Assembly: GCA_009602725.1 (NCBI GenBank)
Contig: WELB01000071.1
Location: 473,509-493,613, forward strand
DNA length: 20,105 bases
From: Spirogloea muscicola
Taxonomy: Eukaryota; Streptophyta; Zygnematophyceae; Spirogloeales; Spirogloeaceae
Direction of reading: 5' to 3'
The notes under the pieces were generated by a model that saw nothing but the letters and a program-made list of their open reading frames with translations, made no database searches and was not told where the DNA came from. Positions 1 to 8,457 of this stretch are shown one piece after another. The first letter of the stretch is position 1, and the number at the start of each line of letters is the position of its first letter. The translations under genes were made by a program, and so were the position numbers.

Positions 1-119
1 CGCTGACGCAGGGGGCTGACGGCGCGCCCCGCTGGCGAGCGCCACGCGGCGCGGAGCTCCTGACGGCGGCGCGACGGCGGCGGGCTTTGGCCGGCCGTCG
101 CCGTTACGACGGAACGTGA

Positions 120-135
120 GGCGCCACGTGGCGCC
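120..135. promoter_or_regulatory. 16-bp palindrome with G-box core CACGTG
   Basis: GGCGCCACGTGGCGCC is identical to its reverse complement and is centred on CACGTG, the G-box/E-box core bound by bHLH and bZIP factors. It lies about 500 bp upstream of the RBM28-like start codon. The palindrome is seen directly. The regulatory role is inferred, and GC-rich DNA yields some palindromes by chance. Confidence 0.35.
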
Positions 136-316
136 GCGCGGGCGCCCCGCTCTCGGGGGCCCCCGGGAGCGGTGGTGAATGATTGTCGCACGGGGGGGTT
201 GAGGCGGAAGCGCGGCCCCCCGAAGCGCAGTGCGCCGGCGGCCCATGTCTCCTCGGGGATCACCCCACTGACGGGCGGACGGGGCCCCGCACACGGCCAC
301 TACGGGGAGCTCCGGC

Positions 317-332
317 GGGCATGTACATGCCC
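317..332. promoter_or_regulatory. 16-bp palindrome GGGCATGTACATGCCC
   Basis: GGGCATGTACATGCCC is a perfect inverted repeat with an AT-containing centre in otherwise GC-rich DNA, about 295 bp upstream of the RBM28-like start codon. It contains GTAC, the copper-response core known from Chlamydomonas CRR1 sites, but a 4-bp core alone is weak evidence. It could be a dimeric transcription-factor site or a small cruciform. Confidence 0.3.
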
Positions 333-627
333 CGGCGTCGTGGCGTCCTGATGGCGCTCCGCTTCCCCCCTCCCGTCGGCGGACCCCCCTGGGGCTCCCC
401 GGCGGCGGGCCCGTCCTCCAAGGCGCCGCCCCCCGCCGGATTAGTCCACCGAACCGACAGAATCGAATATTTGAAATCCGCCTCACCCCTCGCTGCTGGT
501 TCCCGGTAGCTCACCGGCCGGCCGATGTAAAACCCCCGGGGTTGGAGCGGGGCGGGGTCGAACCCCGGATCTCACTCCCCGGCGCTTCCCGCCACGGCAC
601 GGCTCCGCCCTGCACCTCCCCTCGGCC

Positions 628-3600
628 ATGGCTGCCGCCGCCGCCGCCGCCGAGGCGCCGCCGCGGCCGCAGGACGGCGCCGCAGCTGCCGGCGCGGAGC
701 TGGACCGCCGCACGGTGTTCGTGCGGAGCGTGGCGTTCGCCACCACCGAGGCAACGGTGCGCAGCGTCTATAGGCAGACTGCCGGTCGCCCGGCTGCCGC
801 TTTCGCTGGCTCGGCGAGAATGGGCGATGCTGTCGCGCGGCTTTCGTTCTCCCGCGCTCGTTGTGCTGATGGCCGCCCCCACGGCCGCCGACGCGCCTCG
901 TGCAGCTCGAGGAGGCCTTCGCCGAAGTGGGCCCTGTTCGCAAGTGCTTCCTGGTCCGCCAGAAAGGTGAGAGGTTTACCAGTACCGACGCCACAGCTTC
1001 CCAATGCTCCATCTGCTCGTCGCCGGCATCCGAGCTGCTGGTCGATACGATTCATGCGCTGGAGGATGGCGACTCACCGCCACCTTGCAATAGTTGGTTA
1101 CTCATTCCATAGTGAAGTGGCCGGTGTCATGCAGGTGCCAAGGACCACCGCGGCTTTGGTTTCGTCCAATTGTGGGTTTTCCAGCTTTGAGTGCAAGCTT
1201 GAGCAGATCTCAAAACGTACAGTCGCAGTCGTTGCATCCATGAGATACTTGCACAGAGTGCAAGCAAGGACGTCTGAAACCCTGACTGCAGCGCCCAACT
1301 GACTGGGAAGCTAATCCATGGCAGTCAACCTGCTCTGCCGGCAGTGCCCTGCCGGAGGATGCCGAGCGAGCTGCGCAGATCAAGCATGGTGCACTCTTGG
1401 ATGGCCGCAAGCTCAAGGTCGAGGTTGCCAAGAAGCGCGCCCCATTTGAGCAGCGCAGGCAGCAGAAGCAACCACGTATGCACCTTCCCATCTTTCTCAT
1501 TTGCAGATCACAGGGTATATGATGGCTTGTGTACTTGCTCATATTCCCATGCTGTGTGAGCCCTAGGGTTTTAAGGCCTTCGACCTCTCAGACCTGCAAG
1601 CTACTGACCTTGACTGTATATCTTACACCAAGTGTTGTGGACGATTCAGCTGCTGGCCAGGCAGCACAGGAGACATCACCAGACCTACCTGCTGGAAGTC
1701 TTGTAGCTGCCGTCCATTCTGATTCCAAGGAGAGTGGGCAAGCCAAGAAGGGCCAGGGTGAAGTAAACGGCAGGGCTGTTGCTGGCAAGACTGTTGAAGA
1801 AGGAAAAGGTGCGCTCTTATGTCTTGCACTCTTCAGTCTGTGTAAACGACCTTCAATAGCAGGACTAGCTATCCCTATGTGGCCATGTGTTCTCCAAGCT
1901 GCCCACTCCCTATCAAGTTGATGTAGCGGCTGTGCTGGTCTATGTATCATTGGGTTGCTATCGTGTATGAACATTAGTCAGTCAAAAGGTTAAAGCTAAG
2001 CTGCAAAGCTCAAACATCACTTTTGTTGTTTGAAGATGGTGCGAAGCCTGTGAAAAGGAAGAAGCTGAGCAATACAGCAAAGAAGAATGCTGCATCCCAG
2101 ATGACTTCTCAGAAGCAAAGGTATAATTACGCGATTGTGTGTCGCGTAGATCATCTGGTGCATATGATCCAGACTATTGTGCACTGCACCTTCTTCTGCT
2201 CGATGATGCTCCACTGGCGTCTTCGCATGTGGCATCACGATCATGAACAATTACGAGGATGGTTGCTTACAGTCCTGACTTTGTTGCCATATGTATAGTA
2301 GCCTTGATGTACTTTGGGGTAGTAGTGAGGGGTCCTCCTGCGAGCTTCTTGTGCAGACCAGCAAGAACGGTCGTCTTTGGTGGGATTATAAATGACTCTG
2401 TCCGTGGTGGACTGCTCAAGAAGGTGGAGGCCATTGGCTCGATTGAGGATGCCGCAAGGCTTATGCCAGAAGAGCAGCTGAAAAATTGTGGTACACCTCA
2501 ACTTCAAAGTTTGACTCTCCAGGTCTCCATGATGCTTATCCAGTAAGATAGAGCACGATTGTGCACAGATATCGGCTTGCATGGTCAAGTCAACAATGTC
2601 TAGTAAATGACTGTCTTTGCAGGACTCATCAAGGACGGCTGCAAGCCACCCGCTCTGGAGGTCGTCTTCTCGTCTGTCCAGCTAGCAACAAAGGCGGTGG
2701 AGTTGCTACATGGTCAGCAGTTTCAGGGTGCCACCATCTGGGCACGACAACTGGGAGGGGAGGTGAGATTTTTACTCCATCAATCTTGGTGCAGTCTACG
2801 CCACACGCTGCCTTCTTTAGTGGACAGTACTCGTCATGCAATGGCACAATTCTTTGTTGATGACCTTTATCCTGCTGCGCTCTTTCTCAGATGCTTGGGT
2901 TGCTCAATAATAATGACAGGGTGCAAAGTGGAGGAAGTGGAGAGTTATCGTCCGAAATTTACCGTTCCAGGTATCAACTAGTTGACAAATAGGAACCACT
3001 ACGCTCTCTCAAGCTCCAAAGGTGCAGCAAGTGAGCTTAGTGCTGCACTATAACATCTGACAACATTGGTGATATGCAGATCAAAGAGGCAGAGCTGGCC
3101 AGCCTATTCTCAAGAGCTGGCACCGTCCGAGAGGTCACCATTCCGGGCATAGCAGACAACAAGTGAGACTCAGGCGCCAGTCATTTCTGCTGAGAGTGCC
3201 CATATAGAGGATGCTCCAAACAGTGGCTCTGAGGTCTACATGACTCACCTTGACTGGAGCTTGATTGTAGCAGTTGCTTTCTAGTCATGTGTACCCTCTT
3301 ATGCTTTGTTCGAAGGGCAATTATTGTCAGGTTTGCTGACGAGCTCGCAATGCATGCTGCATGCTTGCAGAGTTCGTGGATTCGCGTTTGTTGCCTATCA
3401 CAATAAAGCTGCTGCAGAAAAGGCAAGTGGTGCACACAAATAAGTTGCTGGATACCAACACCTCCAGAAGTGCATGATGGTGCAGACATATCATTTTCTA
3501 CTCAATAAGTTCTTGGATGGTCACAGTTGCATACGTCAACTTGGACCAGGTACATTGATGTACTTGCTAGTTGTTGCGGCTAGATGACGTACTTCTGTGA

Positions 3601-6600
3601 TTTTGTGTGAAAGACAGGCAGTGACTCTACTCAATGGACTTGAAATACATAAGCGACCCGTGGCAGTTGACTGGGCTGTGCCCAAGGCAAAGTACGAAGT
3701 TGTGGCTGCACAACTCCAAGCAACCGCAGGTGAGAGCTTGAACACTTCAAGAATGTCATGGAAGCTCTATGTATGTGTGGCTGCCAGATCCGCAAGCCAT
3801 GAATTTGAATTTGGGTACTCTGGACAGAGCAAATGGAGGACATTGGAGACACTATGGATTCAGATGGTGATGGAACTTACGAAAGCATTGAAGAGAATGT
3901 CGACATGAGTGAAGGCGGAAAGACAGCAACTCCCGCAGTAACAGGAAGTCCTCAAGCTCAGTCGAGAACCTCAGTGGGGGAGGTCAGTCAAGGAAGCAGG
4001 ATGCCAGGCCCGGACGTTGATGCCAAGGAGGAGAGCAGGAAGTCAGATGCGCAGCTGGCATCTCAACACAGGCAGGACGTTCCAGAGAACGAAGACGAAG
4101 TAGTCAGGAAGGTACTATTGAAGGTTCTGTCAAGTCAGACTGCCGCTGCTCCTCAACTTGCAAGTGGCCTGTCCACTAGCTCCGCAAGCTTTGGCGAAGG
4201 CGGAGCACGTGCTGAGCAGACGGATGAGGAGGAAGCAGAGGAAGCAGAGGAAGGGGGGAGTCAAGGAGAAGGAGACGTTGATGAGATCGAGGACCTGTCA
4301 AGGATGTCCAACCCAGCTAGTACTTCACGGATGGAGAATTCTGGAGACGAAGTCACAGGTGCCACAATCTTTGTGAGACAGTTGCCGGCAGGTCTGAAAG
4401 TTGCAGACCTCCGGGCTTGCTTCTCGGCTTACGGCGAAGTCAGATCCTGTCGTCTGGTGTTGCATCCAGTGACAAGGTATTCTACTGTCCACATAAGCTT
4501 CTGCAGTACGCCACTTGATGGAAAATGTACTCATGGAAGCCTCTGCAGTAGGTCACTCGGTTGTGTTCCTCGAATGGTGGTGCATGAATGTACCCTGCAG
4601 CTGTGCAGTCATAGTCCATGAGGTTCTTTGAGGTACTGAGCCCTCAAAGGGATTTACTGGCATCTGTCTGGTGAACAGGAGACCGAAGGGGACTGCATTC
4701 CTCGAATTCATAAGACATGAGGATGCAGAGGCGGCTGTGCAGGCTTGTAAGAAGCAAGGGGTGTACATAATGGGCAAGGCGCTGTCAGTTGACATAGCAG
4801 TAGACAAGCAAGAGGCTCGTACATTGGCCAGATCGAACAGCCAACATGAGCGAGAGCGTGACCGGCGAAATCTGTATCTGCTTGAGGTGTATGCTCATTC
4901 TCCTGCATGCTTTAGTGCAAGGCGCTCTTGACTGCTAGCCACTCTTCTGACATCCTCGTGATTTTTGTGCTGACTTGTGTTCCGCAATGTTTGGGGTTCC
5001 AGGCTGAACTGCACCTCATCCTTCTGAGCATGACAGGAGGGCCTCATCAGGGATGGGTCTGCTGCTGGACGGGAGATGTCAAAACACGATACTCTCAAAC
5101 GCGACAGGTAAGGCAGATGTCACTCAGGCGTGAATAGTTTTGTGCAAGGAGCGCCCATTCTCAATTGTTGCCTGACTGGAAATGTGAAATATCTGAGACT
5201 GTATGATCACCGTGTGTGTTCATGGCATCGCAGACCCAGCTGCAACTCCTGTGTGTATGTCGCTTGCAGACTAGGGACTGAGAAGCAGTTGAAGTTGGCA
5301 AGCCCAAACTTCTATGTATCACCGACACGGTTACTTGTTCACAACATCCCCAAGAACATGACAGAGAAAGAATTGAGGATTCTCTTTCTCGACGCTGTGA
5401 AGAGTCGCGCAACCAAGCAAAGCCCAACAATTAAGCAGGTCAGCCTCTATTTCTTACAATTTACAGCTATCTACGTGTTGCTTGACCTGCAGGTTGAGAA
5501 GCAAGGGAGTTGAACACTCACACATACTTGAAAGCTTTCTCTATTGTTTTCCACCAAGCTGTGGAGTGTCTCTTGTCTGTGAAGGTCAAGATACTTGCGG
5601 ACAGCAGTAAGAAGGATGCGAAAGGGGCACCCAGGTCTCGGGGTGCTGGTTTTGTGGAATTTGTTGAGCACCAGCACGCACTTGTAGCTCTCAGGGTACT
5701 CAACAACAATCCAGGTACCAGTACCTTCGTGTATTTAGCATCCAGTATCTTTGCTTGTTTTAGCATCCAGGTTGCCTAGCCCTGCTTTCAAGATGTGCCC
5801 TGGTTTCGAGTTGTGGCAATTCTACATCATTCTACAATGCTGCTGCAATGTGGAAGCTGATAGCAACCCCGTGCCTGCTATGTACAGAAATATTTGGGCC
5901 AGAGTGCAGGCCAATCATAGAGTTTGCGATCGAGAATAGTCTTGTTCTGAAGCAACGTGCAACACTGAAGGCAAAGGCTAAACTGGCTGAGGCAAACAAA
6001 ACGAAGGTGGTGCAAGCTGCCTCCAGCAATCATCTGCAAGAGCACCCATTGCATCATGGGAAAAGTACTTCTCACAAGGTTGTGAAGGGAATACAACACT
6101 CTGAGAGGGCAACAGGCAGAGGCTTTCGTGAAAACAATGCAGGCAAGAGGAAGAGGCAGGAGAATATAGAAGTGCCACTAGCAACGTTGTCAAAAGGAGT
6201 AACGAGCACACAAGCCAGTCTGCCAGCTGCAGCTGTTACGACAAAGGTCAGCACGCCTGATGGATTGGCTGCTGGACAGCATGCCAACCATGGGAAGAAG
6301 GGGCAGACCAAGACAAGGAGGGAGTCCGTGACGGAGGTTGCTGATGCCAAGAAGGTGAGCCTGGCGCCATTCCTGGATAGCATTTCAGTCGAATATTTGG
6401 TTGCATCTCTTGACTTTGACCCTGACGATGTTATCAAAGTGTGGCGCTTTGATGCATACTCCTAGTGATCCTGCATATACCTCGTATTTAGATTGCCCCC
6501 TCAGGCTCAGAAGTACGAACAAAGATTGACTGGCTCACATGGACTTGGACTGAGTGCAGCTGGTACCTAGAGTGTCATCAAGGGTAGGTAAGCAACAGCC

Positions 6601-6787
6601 TGCTTTGCAAGAGGTTGAGAGTAGGAGAGCGAAGAAGCGGAAAGTAGGAGAGGACACATTAGAGCAACTTGTGGCTGACTACCGTAAGAAGCTTGTCGCT
6701 GGCAATGGACCAGTCAGTGGCAAGCAGCTGCAGCAGCGGACAAGGCAATTAGTCAATGGCAATGACATACGACGGTGGTATGAGTAG
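628..6787 (+). CDS. RBM28: Nucleolar RNA-binding protein, RBM28/Nop4 family (19 exons, about 1031 aa)
   Basis: Family members bind RNA in the nucleolus and act in pre-rRNA processing for the 60S subunit (yeast Nop4). Exons: 628-756, 906-966, 1135-1171, 1345-1475, 1650-1808, 2036-2120, 2357-2490, 2623-2762, 2920-2970, 3080-3162, 3371-3422, 3618-3729, 3828-4476, 4679-4886, 5037-5107, 5270-5438, 5585-5714, 5888-6354, 6560-6787. They total 3096 nt, all phases agree, and the stop is TAG. RRM signatures in order: TVFVRSVAF with HRGFGFVQFALPEDAERA (aa about 28-108); a divergent one, RTVVFGGIINDS (about 204-290); WRVIVRNLPFQ with VRGFAFVAYHNKAAAEKA (about 298-375); ATIFVRQLPAG with PKGTAFLEFIRHEDAEAA (about 569-670); TRLLVHNIPK with RGAGFVEFVEHQHALVAL (about 718-830). 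An acidic Ser/Glu-rich linker (about 392-568) precedes the fourth RRM. The basic tail ends in an LVADYRKKL...RRWYE pattern typical of plant members. ATG 628 starts in a good context (GCC before it) and gives an Ala-rich leader. Least certain is the exon 4/5 junction; the intron after exon 11 has a GC donor. Confidence 0.9.
3423..3617 (+). other. GC-AG intron of the RBM28-like gene
   Basis: The donor reads AAG|GCAAGT, the standard consensus for GC-type donors, and the acceptor is GACAG. Splicing here in phase 0 joins the RRM text AAAEK to AVTLLNGLEIHKRPVAVDW, a normal end of an RRM. The nearest GT site a few bases downstream runs into a stop in the matching phase, so the GC donor is preferred. 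Confidence 0.75.
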
Positions 6788-8363
6788 CTGTTGCCAACCA
6801 TCCAGAATCTCCCATAGTCGCGTTGTTGTGTTATTTTTCAATCTGCTTGTGGCTCTCAAGCCCTTTCACAGTAGCACTACTGCAGAAGCCTCATCAGCAG
6901 GCAGCAGTGTGCATGCCAGTGAGCCAGAGCCAGCACGCCAGCACGAGGTGGTGCAGCAGCTGCAGCAGGCAGAGTGGGTGTTGTACATAATCAGATGCTG
7001 CTAGAATAGTTGCCTTCAAATAAGCGATTGGCGGATTGCCAGCGGAAAAGAAGCAAGTGGGCAGATCTGCTTAAGCACTAAGGGCTCATACGTGACAGGG
7101 TGAGCCTCAAGCTGACTTACTGGGCTGCCAGTCGGCAGGGCTGTAGGTACTGTGCCACTGAGGTGGAAGGAATCCTTCTGCATACCTGCCCCTGCAAGTT
7201 ACAGACTTCATTTTCACCAAAATGATGCGCGCTCCAATGCCAGGCCAGGCTGGGAAGGACGCTGAACTGGGACTGCCGCGAGAGATTGGCAGTGTGGGTG
7301 TGGCTGCAGATTGCGGTTGCTGATAAGGGGCGGCTTTGAAAGCTAGCCGAGTGCATACAGGAGTTCTAGAGTCGTCTACAAACCGCGGAGATGCAGGCTG
7401 GACAGCTCAGCGCCTCTCAGCACCTCCGTGTCAGCAGTGGGAAAGCATAGCAGAGGGGGTTGAGAGGACAACCCTGCTGCGCGAGCTAGAGGTGCTGCAA
7501 GGGCGTGACCTGCACGATGGTGCAAAAAATCCAGAGACGCGATTGGCAACACGGCATATTGAACCAAGGGCACAACTTCCAGGAAGCGCTGCATCCAGCT
7601 CGCATGACTGCCGATCAGGTTGAGCGAGGTCCAGCAGCGACAGTAAGAGAAGGAAGGACGCTTCCTGAAGAGGGCAGTGGCTGTGAGAGGCCAGCCCGAA
7701 AAAAGAATGAACTAAGTTCGAAGGGGCCAGGGAAAGCGCTAAAGCACACAGGAAATGAAGTAGCAGAGAGGCCGGGTGGCCACAGGCAAGACAAGGGGGC
7801 AAGGGCTGTTGCCAGCCGGGAAAAACTGACAAAAATCAACAATTGTCCATTGCTTTTGGGCTGGCCCTCGCCCCATTTGTATTTCCGAGGAGCTTACTCC
7901 TCGAGAAGCCATTTCTGAAGTGTGGAGTCGGACCATGTCTATCTTTCTCGGGCTGACTTTTCACAGGCTTTGTTTCTTTCAGATACACGATCTTTTCACA
8001 GCCCTCGCCCCTTCTATGTGCTGACTCGTGGTTACTGAGCGGGTCAGCTTAGCAGCAGGTGACGTACATTTGTCAAATGTGCTTGCCTTTGTACTTGGCC
8101 ACACATGGCCTCCCCATATCTTAATACACACGCATTCCTTCGGATGAGCTTACTTCACTTCCACTCTTTGCCCACTCAGGCCTCCATTACTTCATTTTTC
8201 GGGCCTGCTGTTCACAGCACTTGACCCCCTTTTTGAGAGAGCCACGTTTCGTTTTCCATCACTCAATACATCAATTCAATTTTGAGAGAGTCGCTTCTTC
8301 TTCTTCGCAGGCCGCCACCAGTCAGCCGCCGGCCCGGCCCAGCGCGTGGCGTGACGCCCGCGC

Positions 8364-8375
8364 TGACGTCCGCAG
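8364..8375 (+). promoter_or_regulatory. TGACGTCCGCAG element upstream of the DGAT2-like gene
   Basis: The 12-mer TGACGTCCGCAG lies 94 bp upstream of the proposed ATG at 8458. The same 12-mer occurs at 12993-13004, 102 bp upstream of the next gene's ATG. It contains TGACGTC, a core close to bZIP (CRE/as-1) sites. Another TGACG occurs 12 bp upstream. Function is inferred from position and recurrence only. Confidence 0.3.
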
Positions 8376-8416
8376 CGAGGCCGCCCAACCCCGGCCTGGC
8401 CAGCCCAGCGCCACAT

Positions 8417-8439
8417 CCGCCGCCGCCGCCGCCGCCGCC
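8417..8439. repeat. CCG trinucleotide repeat
   Basis: About seven and a half uninterrupted CCG units lie just upstream of the DGAT2-like start codon, probably in the 5' UTR. Such tracts vary in length between strains and are hard to assemble; an N follows nearby at 8619. Confidence 0.8.
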
Positions 8440-8457
8440 TGCGGTCATGCTGCCGCC

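Larger units (their letters stand above)
1..627. other. GC-rich upstream region of the RBM28-like gene
   Basis: No gene is recognised here. The stretch is very GC-rich, and its open frames on both strands have the Pro/Arg/Ala/Gly-rich composition expected of chance translation of GC-rich DNA. It contains two 16-bp perfect palindromes (120-135 and 317-332) and a smaller G/C palindrome at about 154-165. It ends directly at the start codon of the downstream gene, so it most likely contains that gene's promoter and 5' UTR. No TATA box is obvious. Confidence 0.5.
6788..8457. other. Intergenic stretch, no gene recognised
   Basis: This 1.67-kb stretch lies between two genes on the + strand. The first part should include the 3' UTR of the RBM28-like gene. 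Open frames exist (for example 7336-7623 and 7505-7918 on +, 7431-7832 on -), but none resembles a family I know and they overlap in several frames. A short + strand frame at about 7082-7225 contains CRYC and HTCPC, a possible zinc-binding relic. From about 7920 to 8300 the DNA is AT- and pyrimidine-rich with repeated TTTTCACAG and TTTTGAGAGAG motifs, and looks like promoter or intergenic DNA for the downstream gene. A CCG repeat ends it at 8417-8439. Confidence 0.5.

Noticed and set aside
545-580. tRNA-like T-arm (GGGGTTCGACCCC on the minus strand) near GC-rich stems
   Set aside because: It matches the B-box core, but the loop is five rather than seven bases when the stem is paired, no acceptor stem closes it, and no A-box lies at the right distance.
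483-1055. Several long minus-strand and + strand frames around the first exons of the RBM28-like gene
   Set aside because: They are Arg/Ala/Pro-rich shadows of GC-rich DNA and conflict with the RRM exons, which are supported by family motifs and matching phases.
7505-7918. 137-codon open frame on + in the gap after the RBM28-like gene
   Set aside because: The translation is a charged, low-complexity text without a known motif, overlapped by equally long frames on the other strand, and its first codons are not in a convincing start context.
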